From: Chitinophaga polysaccharea
Lineage (GTDB): Bacteria; Bacteroidota; Bacteroidia; Chitinophagales; Chitinophagaceae
DNA: 64,000 bases
Reading direction: 5' to 3'
NCBI RefSeq assembly: GCF_902150045.1
Contig: NZ_CABFVU010000001.1
Coordinates: forward strand, 1,922,001 to 1,986,000
The notes under the pieces were generated by a model. It did not search any database. It was not told the origin of the DNA and saw nothing but the letters and a program-made list of their open reading frames with translations. Position numbers and translations under genes: made by a program. Positions 46,206 to 56,272 of this stretch are shown in pieces; the first letter of the stretch is position 1, and each line of letters opens with the position of its first letter.

Positions 46206-49200
46206 ATGAAATCATTTTTTACGCTACTAGCTAGCTTTCTTGTAATTCTGTGCTACAACGCGCATGCGCAGGTAACCACTTCTGTAATATCGGGTAAGGT
46301 ATCCGATCCGGGTGGCCAAGCCATTCCAGGCGTTACCGTAGTGATAGTAAATAACAGCACCGGCGCCAAATCCGGTGTACAAACCAATACAGACGGCCGC
46401 TATAACCTTCCCAACCTCAATCCAGGCGGTCCTTACACCATTACTGTTTCATTCATTGGATATAAAAAAGAAGTAAAATCAGATGTTAACCTCGGACTGG
46501 GAACCACCAGTTTCAACTTTAAATTACAGGAAGAATCAACCGCACTGAGCGAAGTAGTGGTGACCGGTAACGCCGGTGCAGGCAAATCAGGCACCCGGGT
46601 AGGACAGGAGCAGATAAAAGCGCTTCCTACACTAAGCCGCAGCCTGCAGGACCTCACTAAAGTAACTCCGCAGAGCAACAACAACTCCTTCCTGGGTACC
46701 AACTACCGTTATAATAACGTAACAGTAGATGGCGCCATCAACAACGATGCTATTGGCTTCAGTCCTTCACTGGGCGGCCAGAGCAACACCAGCGGCCAGC
46801 CAGGAAGCAGCACCCGTACCAACCCCGTATCAGTAGATGCGATCCAGGACATACAGGTATTACTGGCTCCATTCGACGTAAAAGTAGGTAACTTCCTGGG
46901 TGGTAGCGTAAACGCGGTAACCCGCAGCGGTACCAACGAAGTACACGGCTCCATCTACGGATTTGGCCGTAACGCTTCCATGGTGGGTAAAAACAATGCC
47001 GGCGATGGTTCCAAACTTCCCAGCGATTTTCATGAATACCAAACCGGTGTACGCCTTGGTTTCCCTATCATCAAAAACAAATTATTCTTCTTTACCAACG
47101 AAGAAATTACCCGCCGCGTGGATCCCGTGATCCTCGGCGCAGGTTCTGCTGATGGCGGCGGTATCTTAACAGAAAAAGACGCTGCTGATATCACTGCACT
47201 GATGAAAACATATGGCGTAGATCCAGGCACTGCCGGTAACACCAGTATCTATTCCAACTCCAACAAGTTCTTTAACAGGATCGACTGGCACATCAATGAG
47301 AAACACCAGCTGGCCATCCGTAACAACACTATTACCTCCGAAGCCACCAACCTGGAACGCGATCAGCAAAATTTCCGTTTCAAAGGCATCGACTTCAAAC
47401 AGGTAAATAACCAGACATCTACTGTACTTGAACTGAAAAGTAATTTTAACAGTACCTTGTCCAACAGCCTGATCCTCGGTTATTCCAATGTACACGATTA
47501 CAGGGATCCCCTGTCTGATCCTGCAACACCGCAGATCCAGATCAAAGGAAGAACACCTGGTTCTACCATCTTCCTGGGTACCGACCGTGAAGCCAGTATC
47601 TTCAACATGAAACAAAAAACATTTGAAGTAACTGACAACGTAACCCTGTTCAAAGGAAATCATACTATCACCCTGGGTACACACAATGAGTTCTACAACA
47701 TCACCTATGGTTTTGTAAACTCCTGGAATGGACGCCTGGATTATAACAGCATCGAAGACTTCCTGAATAATAACCCGGCACGTGTACGTGGTAACTATAA
47801 CTACACCAACAATTCCCGTGACTATATCATGGCTAATCCTCCTGCTCAGTTCAAAGCAAACCTGCTGAGCGTTTACGGACAGGATGAGATCCAGCTGACA
47901 GACCGTTTCAGGATTACACCTGGTATCCGTCTGGATTACACCGGCATTCCCAACAAACAGCCATTGAGCGATAAAACCATCAAATCTCCGGAAGATCCTA
48001 ACTACGGTACCACCTATACTTATACCAAACCAAAGGATATCAAAAACGACTTCCTGAATAATGTACAGATCTCTCCTCGCTTAGGCTTTAACTACGATAT
48101 TAAAGGCGATAACAGCCTCGTATTGCGTGGCGGATCCGGCTTATTCACCGGCCGTATTCCTTTTGCATGGATCGGTTATGCTTACTATAATAATGGTGTT
48201 ACTTATGGCGCTTATGATCAGAGAAGCTCCAAACCATTTGTTAACACACCGCTGCCTGCTGCGAAACCATCACCTAATGGTATCGCCGACTTTGCGGCAC
48301 AGAATGGCGTAGACGTAAAAAATGCTGCGGGCGCTACCCAGGTAGATATGATCGACAACAATTTTAAAATGCCACAGGTATGGAGAAGCAGTCTCGCACT
48401 GGATTATACTACCCACGACCAGTGGAAGTTCTCTATAGAAGGTATTTACACCAAAGTAATTAAGGACCTGATGTTCCAGCAGATAAACCTGGCAGATAAT
48501 CCTACTTACTTTGCATACGATGTAAACAAGCAACAGCCGATCTTCTCCGGTTCCAAGATCAATCCTTTATATACTAACGCTTACCTGTTATCCAACACCG
48601 ATAAAGGTTACCGTTACAGCATCACCGGCCAGGTATCCAAAACATTCCCATTTGGCCTGAACTTCATGGTGGCCTACACTTATGGACAGGCAAAAGATAT
48701 CACCAATGGTATCCGCAACTCCATGGAATCGAATTGGCAGCTGAACCAGGCGCTGAATCCTAACAGCCCGGGACTGGCTTACTCTAACTTCGATATCCGT
48801 AACCGCATCGTGGCTACTGTTGCTTACAAACAGGATTGGGGCACCAAAGGCAAATGGGTTTCCAACTTCTCTGCCTTCTTCAATACTTCTTCCGGAACAC
48901 CATTCTCTTATGGTTTAGTAAACGCTACCATCAACGGAACACCTCAGCAGGTAAGCCTTACCTACATCCCGAAAGATGTGGCTGAAGCTACCAACTTCTT
49001 TACTGATAAAGCCGGCGGACAAACAGCTGCCCAACAGGCTGCTGATTTCATGAACTATGTGAATAGCAACAGCTACTTGAGCGGCCGTAAAGGCCAGTTC
49101 ACTGAACGTAACGGTGGCCGTACTCCATGGAACACACAGGCCGACTTCCGTTTCGCACAGGACTTCAATTTCCAGGCTGGTAAAAAAGTACATACCATCA

Positions 49201-49430
49201 CGTTAACTTATGATATCGTGAATGTTACCAACCTGCTGAACAAAGACTGGGGTATTCAGTACTTCACGCCTAACACCTTTAACTCAATGGCAAGTGTTGG
49301 TTTGTCTCCAACCGGTAAAGTGGTTAATAATTATCCAACTTATACCTTCAGCACTCCGGGCGCTCCCTACTCAAAGGATTTCTTTGCATCCCGTCACCAG
49401 ATGCAGCTGGGCCTGAGATACAGCTTCTAA
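46206..49430 (+). CDS. Oar-like TonB-dependent receptor with carboxypeptidase-regulatory-like N-terminal domain
   Basis: The 1074-residue protein has a signal peptide (ending AHAQ), a CarboxypepD-type beta-sandwich (about 23-105; ISGKVSDPGGQAIPGVTV), a TonB box-like/plug region beginning with LSEVVVTGNA, plug features (ALPTLSRSLQDLTKVTP) and a 22-strand barrel ending with an aromatic residue (MQLGLRYSF). Length and layout resemble Oar/OmpA-like TonB-dependent transporters rather than SusC proteins, and there is no SusD gene beside it. The substrate is unknown. It is monocistronic, with a terminator just after the stop. Confidence 0.9.
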   Translation: MKSFFTLLASFLVILCYNAHAQVTTSVISGKVSDPGGQAIPGVTVVIVNNSTGAKSGVQTNTDGRYNLPNLNPGGPYTITVSFIGYKKEVKSDVNLGLGTTSFNFKLQEESTALSEVVVTGNAGAGKSGTRVGQEQIKALPTLSRSLQDLTKVTPQSNNNSFLGTNYRYNNVTVDGAINNDAIGFSPSLGGQSNTSGQPGSSTRTNPVSVDAIQDIQVLLAPFDVKVGNFLGGSVNAVTRSGTNEVHGSIYGFGRNASMVGKNNAGDGSKLPSDFHEYQTGVRLGFPIIKNKLFFFTNEEITRRVDPVILGAGSADGGGILTEKDAADITALMKTYGVDPGTAGNTSIYSNSNKFFNRIDWHINEKHQLAIRNNTITSEATNLERDQQNFRFKGIDFKQVNNQTSTVLELKSNFNSTLSNSLILGYSNVHDYRDPLSDPATPQIQIKGRTPGSTIFLGTDREASIFNMKQKTFEVTDNVTLFKGNHTITLGTHNEFYNITYGFVNSWNGRLDYNSIEDFLNNNPARVRGNYNYTNNSRDYIMANPPAQFKANLLSVYGQDEIQLTDRFRITPGIRLDYTGIPNKQPLSDKTIKSPEDPNYGTTYTYTKPKDIKNDFLNNVQISPRLGFNYDIKGDNSLVLRGGSGLFTGRIPFAWIGYAYYNNGVTYGAYDQRSSKPFVNTPLPAAKPSPNGIADFAAQNGVDVKNAAGATQVDMIDNNFKMPQVWRSSLALDYTTHDQWKFSIEGIYTKVIKDLMFQQINLADNPTYFAYDVNKQQPIFSGSKINPLYTNAYLLSNTDKGYRYSITGQVSKTFPFGLNFMVAYTYGQAKDITNGIRNSMESNWQLNQALNPNSPGLAYSNFDIRNRIVATVAYKQDWGTKGKWVSNFSAFFNTSSGTPFSYGLVNATINGTPQQVSLTYIPKDVAEATNFFTDKAGGQTAAQQAADFMNYVNSNSYLSGRKGQFTERNGGRTPWNTQADFRFAQDFNFQAGKKVHTITLTYDIVNVTNLLNKDWGIQYFTPNTFNSMASVGLSPTGKVVNNYPTYTFSTPGAPYSKDFFASRHQMQLGLRYSF

Positions 49431-49453
49431 TTCAGCTTGTCGTTATAAAATAT

Positions 49454-49486
49454 AAAAGCGGTTGTTCCAATGGAACAACCGCTTTT
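49454..49486 (+). terminator. Terminator after the TonB-dependent receptor gene
   Basis: AAAAGCGGTTGTTCCA (49454-49469) pairs with TGGAACAACCGCTTTT (49471-49486) and is followed by TT. It can also serve the convergent SIMPL gene. Confidence 0.8.
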
Positions 49487-49511
49487 TTCTGTGATTACAT
49501 CTCCGGTGTAA

Positions 49512-50219
49512 TTATTTAATAGCAAATACTGCTCTTACTTCTGCACGGATCTTAATAGTTTTGAAATCAATATCGGAAGATGCATCCGCAGCGCCTTCTG
49601 CAGATTTCGCCATATAGTTCACCATCATAGGGCGGGCATCCGCATAGTTATCTGTATTCATTTCCTGGATCTCTATTACGCCATCTGTTTTATTACCGAT
49701 AGCAGCGAGCATATACTCTGCTTTTTCTTTCGCTGCCTGTAAGGCTTTAATTTTTACTTCCTTACGGTATGCTTCCATTTTGCTGGAAGAATAAGAAGCG
49801 ATCCTGGCGCTTTCAATACCTTCTGCATCTACTGCTCCAAGGATTTCATTGATTTTATCCAGCTTGCTTAATTTAAGACGGTATTGTTTACGCGCCATAA
49901 ATTCCAGCGGATCTTTTTTCTTTTTAAGAATTTCAAAGTTGTTACCATATACATTTTCTATGGTAAAATCTGCCTTCGGAATCCCGGCATCGGCTACAGC
50001 TTTCTGCAGTTGCTTTTCCAGTGTACTGATCTCTACTTTGTTTTTTCCTTTCAGGTATTCCCTTAAAGAGATGTTGAAATAAATTTCGTCCGGTGTGATT
50101 TCCATTTCTGCGGAACCATTTACCTCAATCTTTTTTACCGGGGGTTGCTTATCTGTCTGCTGTGCAAAAGTAGCCAGTGCAAAAAATAATCCTGCTGCTA
50201 ATAACATTACCTTTTTCAT
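49512..50219 (-). CDS. SIMPL-domain periplasmic protein
   Basis: From the ATG at 50219 the product has 235 residues. A signal peptide (residues 1-20, ending TFAQ) precedes a SIMPL/DUF541 domain with IEVNGSAEMEITPDEIYFNI at its start, the central KVEISTLEKQLQKAV helix and the C-terminal IKIRAEVRAVFAI strand. Family members (such as E. coli YggE) are periplasmic or secreted and protect against oxidative stress, though the mechanism is unknown. The frame is open to 50303 but that extension is not conserved-looking. Confidence 0.85.
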   Translation of the reverse strand: MKKVMLLAAGLFFALATFAQQTDKQPPVKKIEVNGSAEMEITPDEIYFNISLREYLKGKNKVEISTLEKQLQKAVADAGIPKADFTIENVYGNNFEILKKKKDPLEFMARKQYRLKLSKLDKINEILGAVDAEGIESARIASYSSSKMEAYRKEVKIKALQAAKEKAEYMLAAIGNKTDGVIEIQEMNTDNYADARPMMVNYMAKSAEGAADASSDIDFKTIKIRAEVRAVFAIK

Positions 50220-50408
50220 GTGTCGAAGTTTTCTATTGTTAAAAAAATTGTTTTTGTTGTTGTTTACGCCCTCATGATGCCGGGTTAAAAAGTGTTTCCA
50301 CAAAAGGGGATTTATAAAATTTTGTTAATGCAATAGTTACAGAAATAGAATTATACATTTCATATTAGCTATGAAACGATTACAAGGGAATTATGTTACA
50401 GGGGAAAA

Positions 50409-53400
50409 TTATTTCCGGCTATCCGTCATGGCTTTCAGGAAGTCGTACAGGTCGTTCATATGACGGATGCGGGAGGCTACCAGCATAAAGTTTTTACCTA
50501 CCTGTTTTAGTTTGGCGTTGTTGGTACGGGTTTGTATATACGTTAATATGTGATTGAACGTAGGAGATTCGAAATAAGGAGAATCAGGATTATTGATAAA
50601 ATAGCAGCGCAGGTTCTCTTCTTTCAGCATCATTTTTTCGAAGCCGAGTTGTATGGCCATCCAGCGGCAGCGGATAGCTGTAAGCAGGTCTTTCACCGGC
50701 TCAGGCATAGGACCGAAGCGATCTATCATATCATTGGCGAAAGCCTGTAATTTGCCTTCTTCTGTGATATTATCCAGCTCCTGGTAAAGGTTTAGTCTTT
50801 CCTGGATGCTTTCAATATAAGTATCGGGGATAAGAATTTCGAGGTCTGTATCAATAGTACAGTCGCTCACAAAATCCTTCTTCTCTTCCAGCTGATCTTT
50901 GAACAGATCGCGGAATTCATTTTGTTTCAGTTCGCGGATGGCTTCGTCCAGGATCTTCTGGTACATGTCGAAGCCTATTTCCGCCATGAAACCGCTTTGT
51001 TCTCCACCCAGCAGGTTACCGGCGCCACGGATATCGAGATCGCGCATGGCAATCTGGAAACCGCTACCCAGTTCACTATGCTGTTCCAGTGTTTGCAGGC
51101 GTTTACGGCTATCGGATGGCAATGTGCTCATAGGCGGCGCCAGCAGGTAGCAGAATGCTTTTTTATTACTGCGTCCTACACGGCCACGCAGCTGGTGCAG
51201 ATCGCTGAGCCCGAAATGATGGGCGTTATTAATAATGATAGTATTGGCGTTGGGAATATCCACACCGCTTTCCACGATGTTGGTACATACCAGCACATCG
51301 TACTTACGGTCAATAAAATCCAGGATCACCTCTTCCAGCTGATGTCCTTCCAGTTGTCCGTGTGCAGTGGCAACAGACAGGTCGGGGCAGAGCCCCTGGA
51401 TCAGGCCCGCCATTTCTTTCAGGCCTTTTACCCTGTTATGGATAAAATATACCTGTCCGCCTCTTTCCGCTTCATAATAAATGGCTTCACGGATCAGGTC
51501 CTGGTTAAATACCTGTACTTCCGTTTCAATCGCCTGGCGGTTAGGCGGAGGAGTATTGATAACAGAAAGATCGCGCGCGCCCATTAATGAAAACTGAAGC
51601 GTACGCGGTATAGGCGTTGCCGTTAGTGTGAGGGTATCTACGTTATGCTTTATCTGTTTCAGTTTTTCTTTGGCAGAAACACCGAACTTTTGTTCTTCAT
51701 CCACTACCAGCACACCGAGGTCTTTAAACTTCACTTCCTTTCCCAGTAAGGCGTGCGTGCCTATAATGATATCTATTTTTCCTTCTTCGAGGCGTTTAAG
51801 TGTTTCCTTTTTTTCTTTGGAAGATTTGAACCTGTTGAGATAATCGACGGTGCAGGGAAAATCTTTCAGGCGGTCGGCAAATGTTTTATAGTGCTGGAAT
51901 GCCAGGATAGTGGTTGGTACCAGTACGGCAGCCTGTTTACCATCTACAATAGATTTAAATGCTGCCCGGATGGCCACTTCAGTTTTGCCAAAGCCTACGT
52001 CTCCGCATACCAGTCTGTCCATCGGTGCAGGCGATTCCATATCGCGTTTCACATCGGCGGTGGCTTTACTCTGATCCGGCGTATCTTCATAAATGAAAGA
52101 TGCTTCCAGTTCTGTTTGCAGGTAGGTATCCGGGGTATGCGCGAAGCCTTGCTGGGCCTTACGTACAGCATACAGCCGGATCAGGTCTTTTGCAATATCT
52201 TTTACCTGCGTTTTGGCTTTCTCTTTCAGCTTATCCCAGGCATCGCTGCCCAGTTTATTCACTTTAGGTTCTACGCCTTCTTTGCCGGTATATTTACTGA
52301 TTTTATGCAGTGAATTGATATTTACATACAACAGGTCGTTGTTTTTGTAAATAATACGGATGGCCTCCTGCATTTTTCCACCCACCTCAATTTTCTGCAG
52401 GCCGCTGTACATTCCCACTCCATGATCGATATGTGTTACAAAATCGCCTGCCTGCAGCTCTCTCAGGGTTTTCATGGTAATCGCCTTATTCTTGTTATAG
52501 GCTTGTTTTACCTTGTATTTGTGGAAGCGCTGGAAGATCTGGTGATCGGTATAACAGGCCAGTTTCAGCGAGTGATCAATGAACCCGCTGCTGATAGCAA
52601 CGGGGATGGGGAAGAATACAAAATCTGCTTTGAGGTCCTCGAATATACTGCGCAAACGTTCCAGCTGACGCGGGTTGTCTGAGAATATAAAGAGGGAATA
52701 TTTATTGCTGTTATGTTTGCCGAGATCTTTGATCAGCAGATCAAACTGCCGGTTAAACACGGGTTGTTCCTGTGTATCGAAAGCGATGAATTGCGGCTGG
52801 TAACCATTGTCTGTAAGCCAGTCTTTGTTACCAAAAACAATGGTCGGCTTTTGCAGCAGTTGTTCCAGTAAGGGGGCGGCCTTTACAAAGTCTTCTTCCT
52901 TCAGCGCCATTTCTTCATCTTCATCCACCTTCACTTTCTGACCGGTTTGCAGGAAATCGTCCAGCCGTTGTTCCATTTGCTCAATCACGCCTTTTACATA
53001 GGCGGGATCTTTCATCCATACTACGGTATTGGCCGGGAGGAACTCTGTGAGGGGCGTTCTGGTATGGTCTGCTGCATGGGTATCCATGTTGGCGATCAGG
53101 GTCACCTGTGTGAGCTTCCTTTCGCTGAGCTGCGATTCGGGATCAAACAGGCGGATGGAATCTATATCTTCCCCGAATAATTCAATACGGTAAGGTTTCT
53201 CGTTACCAAAAGAATAGATATCCAGGATACCTCCCCTTACGGCGTACTGGCCGGGCTCATACACAAAATCGGTGGCATGAAAACCCCAGCCGACGAGTTG
53301 TTCCAGCAGCGGATCCACTTTCAGTACATCGCCCACTTTCAGCTGTACCATATTGGCACTGAAAGCCTGGTTGCCCGCCACCTTTTCCCAAAGGGCTTCG

Positions 53401-53780
53401 GGGTAGGTGACCAGTATTTTTTTCCGTACGCTGTCTCCCGAAAATTTCATGAGCGCTTCCGTACGCAGCATGCTGTGGCTGCTGTTGATCTCATGAAACT
53501 GGCCGGCTTTCTTAAATGAATCGGGGAAATAGAAAATATCCAGTGCCTGGCTGAGTTGTTCCAGGTCGTTATGGAAATAGGCTGCCTCCTCTTTATCGTT
53601 TAAGATAAAAAGATGGTTCGCATCTGCATGCGCCCAGGTGCTCACTGCCACAAAATTTATTGCACTTCCACTAATGGAGGAAAGCTGAAAGTATTGTGGG
53701 GTGGGTAATTGAATCCCCTTCACCAGCGACTGCAGGCGCGGATCACGTTGAAATAATTGTAATACAGCCTGTAAATTCAT
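50409..53780 (-). CDS. mfd: Transcription-repair coupling factor
   Basis: Mfd removes RNA polymerase stalled at DNA lesions and recruits UvrA. From the ATG at 53780 the protein has 1123 residues, the usual length. It has a UvrB-like N-terminal module, the CarD/RID-like polymerase-binding region (LQAGDFVTHIDHGVGMYSGL), helicase motifs GDVGFGKTEVAIRAAFK near residue 597, DEEQKFG, LTATPIPRTL, ESGVDIPNANTIII and QLRGRVGRS, and the C-terminal TRCF domain. An open frame runs 108 codons further upstream into the divergent reductase gene; it is rejected because a -7 box (TACCTTTG) sits directly before the chosen start. Confidence 0.95.
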   Translation of the reverse strand: MNLQAVLQLFQRDPRLQSLVKGIQLPTPQYFQLSSISGSAINFVAVSTWAHADANHLFILNDKEEAAYFHNDLEQLSQALDIFYFPDSFKKAGQFHEINSSHSMLRTEALMKFSGDSVRKKILVTYPEALWEKVAGNQAFSANMVQLKVGDVLKVDPLLEQLVGWGFHATDFVYEPGQYAVRGGILDIYSFGNEKPYRIELFGEDIDSIRLFDPESQLSERKLTQVTLIANMDTHAADHTRTPLTEFLPANTVVWMKDPAYVKGVIEQMEQRLDDFLQTGQKVKVDEDEEMALKEEDFVKAAPLLEQLLQKPTIVFGNKDWLTDNGYQPQFIAFDTQEQPVFNRQFDLLIKDLGKHNSNKYSLFIFSDNPRQLERLRSIFEDLKADFVFFPIPVAISSGFIDHSLKLACYTDHQIFQRFHKYKVKQAYNKNKAITMKTLRELQAGDFVTHIDHGVGMYSGLQKIEVGGKMQEAIRIIYKNNDLLYVNINSLHKISKYTGKEGVEPKVNKLGSDAWDKLKEKAKTQVKDIAKDLIRLYAVRKAQQGFAHTPDTYLQTELEASFIYEDTPDQSKATADVKRDMESPAPMDRLVCGDVGFGKTEVAIRAAFKSIVDGKQAAVLVPTTILAFQHYKTFADRLKDFPCTVDYLNRFKSSKEKKETLKRLEEGKIDIIIGTHALLGKEVKFKDLGVLVVDEEQKFGVSAKEKLKQIKHNVDTLTLTATPIPRTLQFSLMGARDLSVINTPPPNRQAIETEVQVFNQDLIREAIYYEAERGGQVYFIHNRVKGLKEMAGLIQGLCPDLSVATAHGQLEGHQLEEVILDFIDRKYDVLVCTNIVESGVDIPNANTIIINNAHHFGLSDLHQLRGRVGRSNKKAFCYLLAPPMSTLPSDSRKRLQTLEQHSELGSGFQIAMRDLDIRGAGNLLGGEQSGFMAEIGFDMYQKILDEAIRELKQNEFRDLFKDQLEEKKDFVSDCTIDTDLEILIPDTYIESIQERLNLYQELDNITEEGKLQAFANDMIDRFGPMPEPVKDLLTAIRCRWMAIQLGFEKMMLKEENLRCYFINNPDSPYFESPTFNHILTYIQTRTNNAKLKQVGKNFMLVASRIRHMNDLYDFLKAMTDSRK

Positions 53781-53788
53781 GAAGAATG

Positions 53789-53796
53789 CAAAGGTA
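53789..53796 (-). promoter_or_regulatory. -7 element for mfd, immediately before the start codon
   Basis: TACCTTTG on the minus strand, exact TAnnTTTG match, with only 8 bases between it and the ATG; the transcript would have almost no leader. Confidence 0.6.
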
Positions 53797-53946
53797 CGAA
53801 GATTTACCGGTTTTGAGATTTGATAAGGGAAGATATTTATAGAATTCCCTTCCCTTTTTTTCATAATAAATAAAATAAATAAGAAAATATCCCTATAGCA
53901 GAATGGCAAATTTTCACTATATTCAATAAGACCAAACTCAACTTCC

Positions 53947-54666
53947 ATGCTGGACCTATGGCATACCGGAATCGTAACCAAGTTGGTGGACGAAACCCAC
54001 AACACGCGCCGTTTTTGGATACAGGTACCGGACATGGAACGGTTTGATTTCAAACCGGGACAATTCGTAACCCTGGACCTTCCCATCCACGAGAAAAAAA
54101 ACAAACGCTGGCGTAGTTATTCCATTGCGTCCCATCCGGATGGCACCAATGTGATTGAGCTGGTGATTGTTTTACTGGAAGGGGGATTGGGAAGCACTTA
54201 CCTGTTCAACGAAATAAAAGAAGGCAGCGAACTGCTGCTGCGCGGGCCGCAGGGCGTTTTCGTGCTGCCGGAACAGTTAGACAAGGAATTGTTCCTGATC
54301 TGCACGGGTACTGGCATTGCGCCGTTCCGTTCTATGGCTAATTATATTCACTTGCATGATGTTCCGCATGCCCCAATTCACCTGATCTTTGGGGTCCGTT
54401 ACCAGCATGATCTGTTGTATGCCGCCGAGATGCAGCAACTGGCCGCCTCCATGCCAAATTTCAATTACATACCCACTTTATCGAGAGAGGAAAACTGGAG
54501 CGGCAGAAAGGGCTATGTACACAATGTTTACGAGGAGCTGCTGCAGGAGAAACGCCCGGCCAATTTCTTTCTTTGCGGCTGGAAAGCCATGATTGATGAG
54601 GCCAAACAGCGGATCCAGGCAATGGGGTACGACCGGCATGATATACACCAGGAATTATACGGGTAA
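53947..54666 (+). CDS. Ferredoxin/flavodoxin--NAD(P)H reductase
   Basis: The 239-residue protein is a minimal FNR with an FAD domain (about 1-105; RSYSIASHPDG at 56-66, PGQFVTLDL) and an NAD(P) domain (LICTGTGIAPFRSM near 116, and FFLCGWKAMIDEAKQ near the end). It has no fused Fe-S domain. It passes electrons between NAD(P)H and ferredoxin or flavodoxin. It is divergent from mfd and has no metabolic neighbours that would identify a partner. Confidence 0.85.
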   Translation: MLDLWHTGIVTKLVDETHNTRRFWIQVPDMERFDFKPGQFVTLDLPIHEKKNKRWRSYSIASHPDGTNVIELVIVLLEGGLGSTYLFNEIKEGSELLLRGPQGVFVLPEQLDKELFLICTGTGIAPFRSMANYIHLHDVPHAPIHLIFGVRYQHDLLYAAEMQQLAASMPNFNYIPTLSREENWSGRKGYVHNVYEELLQEKRPANFFLCGWKAMIDEAKQRIQAMGYDRHDIHQELYG

Positions 54667-54688
54667 TGTATCCGGGAAAATAAAAAGA

Positions 54689-54763
54689 GCTGCAACAGTT
54701 ATAAGTTATAAGTAGTTCGTACAGGCATATAGAAATGCTTATACTACATATAACGGCTGCAGC
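54689..54763. terminator. Imperfect inverted repeat between convergent genes
   Basis: GCTGCAACAGTTATA (54689-54703) matches the reverse complement of 54749-54763 at 13 of 15 positions; a smaller GCAT/ATGC hairpin lies inside. It lies between the reductase gene and glyS. Confidence 0.5.
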
Positions 54764-54775
54764 CCTGAAAAGTAA

Positions 54776-56203
54776 TTAGAGAATCTTGCTTAATACCAGC
54801 GCTTTCACTTCACTCAGCGGGATACGTTCCTGCTCCATGCTATCACGGTGACGGATGGTAACAGTGCCGTCTTCTTTGGTCTGATGATCAATGGTAACAC
54901 AGAATGGTGTACCAATGGCATCCTGGCGGCGATAACGTTTACCGATGGCATCTTTTTCTTCGTAAAAACAATAGAATGCATGTTTGCAATCATCCATCAG
55001 TTCCCGGGCCAGTTCCGGTAAGCCATCTTTCTTTGTGAGCGGGAAAATAGCCAGTTTAACCGGCGCCAGTTTAGCGGGCAGGCGAAGCACCACGCGGCTA
55101 TCCTGTTTATCTTCCGTGCTAAGGTCTTCTTCCGCATAAGCATTACAGATGGTCAGCAGGAACATACGATCCAGGCCGATAGACGTTTCTATCACGTAAG
55201 GAACATAGTTCTGGTTGATCTCTGTATCGAAATACTGGATTTTTTTCTTGCTGTATTCCTGGTGTTGCTTCAGGTCAAAATCAGTACGGGAATGGATACC
55301 TTCCACTTCCTTGAACCCGAACGGAAATTCATATTCAATATCCACTGCGGCATCTGCGTAGTGCGCTAATTTGATGTGGTTTTTGAACTGGTATTTCGCA
55401 GGATCGGTGCCGAGGCTCAGATGCCACTGCATACGCTCTTCCTTCCATTTCTCATACCATTCCTGCTGTGTGCCGGGGCGAACAAAGAACTGCATTTCCA
55501 TCTGCTCAAATTCGCGCATACGGAAAATAAACTGCCGGGCCACAATCTCATTTCTGAAGGCCTTACCGATTTGCGCAATACCAAACGGCACTTTCATCCT
55601 GCCCGTTTTCTGCACGTTCAGGAAGTTGACAAAAATACCCTGTGCCGTTTCGGGGCGCAGGTAAATTTCGCTGGCTTCATCGGTAACGCTACCCAGCTGG
55701 GTGGAGAACATCAGGTTAAACTGACGCACATCGGTCCAGTTGGAAGTACCGCTTATGGAACATTTTATTTTGTTGCTTTCTATCAGTGTTTTGAGTCCTG
55801 CAAAGTCGTTTTCCTTCAGCAGCTCATCCATCTGTGCCAGGAGGGCATTGGCGGCTTCCTGTGGTAATGTTTCTGCAAAACCTTCAATCAGGTGATCAAC
55901 CCGGTAGCGTTTATTACTATCCTTGTTATCGATCATCGGGTCGCTGAAATTATCCACGTGTCCGGATGCTTTCCAGGTAGTAGGATGCATGAAAATGGCT
56001 GCATCGATCCCAACAATATTTTCGTGCAGCTGGGTCATGCTTTTCCACCAATAATCCTTAATGTTCTTCTTCAGTTCTGAACCATACTGACCGTAGTCAT
56101 ATACGGCGCTGAGCCCATCGTAAATTTCGCTGGACTGAAAAACAAAACCATATTCTTTACAATGCGATATGATCGCCTGGAATTTATTCTGATCTGTAGA
56201 CAT
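54776..56203 (-). CDS. glyS: Glycyl-tRNA synthetase (alpha-dimer type)
   Basis: This class II synthetase charges tRNA-Gly. The 475-residue length and single chain mark the archaeal/eukaryote-like alpha2 type, not the bacterial alpha2beta2 enzyme. Motifs visible: FQSSEIYDGLSAVYDYGQYG near the start, HPTTWKASGHVDNFSDPM, RPETAQGIFVNFLNVQ (motif 2 region), the AQIGKAFRNEIVARQFIFR stretch, and SIGLDRMFLLTICNAY (motif 3). The anticodon-binding domain follows. The start codon lies directly behind a perfect -7 box. Confidence 0.96.
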   Translation of the reverse strand: MSTDQNKFQAIISHCKEYGFVFQSSEIYDGLSAVYDYGQYGSELKKNIKDYWWKSMTQLHENIVGIDAAIFMHPTTWKASGHVDNFSDPMIDNKDSNKRYRVDHLIEGFAETLPQEAANALLAQMDELLKENDFAGLKTLIESNKIKCSISGTSNWTDVRQFNLMFSTQLGSVTDEASEIYLRPETAQGIFVNFLNVQKTGRMKVPFGIAQIGKAFRNEIVARQFIFRMREFEQMEMQFFVRPGTQQEWYEKWKEERMQWHLSLGTDPAKYQFKNHIKLAHYADAAVDIEYEFPFGFKEVEGIHSRTDFDLKQHQEYSKKKIQYFDTEINQNYVPYVIETSIGLDRMFLLTICNAYAEEDLSTEDKQDSRVVLRLPAKLAPVKLAIFPLTKKDGLPELARELMDDCKHAFYCFYEEKDAIGKRYRRQDAIGTPFCVTIDHQTKEDGTVTIRHRDSMEQERIPLSEVKALVLSKIL

Positions 56204-56210
56204 AGTGGCG

Positions 56211-56218
56211 CAAAGATA
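56211..56218 (-). promoter_or_regulatory. -7 element for glyS, immediately before the start codon
   Basis: TATCTTTG on the minus strand, exact TAnnTTTG match, 7 bases before the ATG; the transcript may be leaderless. Confidence 0.65.
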
Positions 56219-56272
56219 AAGGCCTATTTTGAAAATACGTATGCGATTATAAAATAATTTATAATGCCGTGA

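Noticed and set aside
53781..54104. Upstream extension of mfd
   Set aside because: Overlaps the divergent reductase gene and includes the mfd promoter; the start at 53780 gives the usual length.
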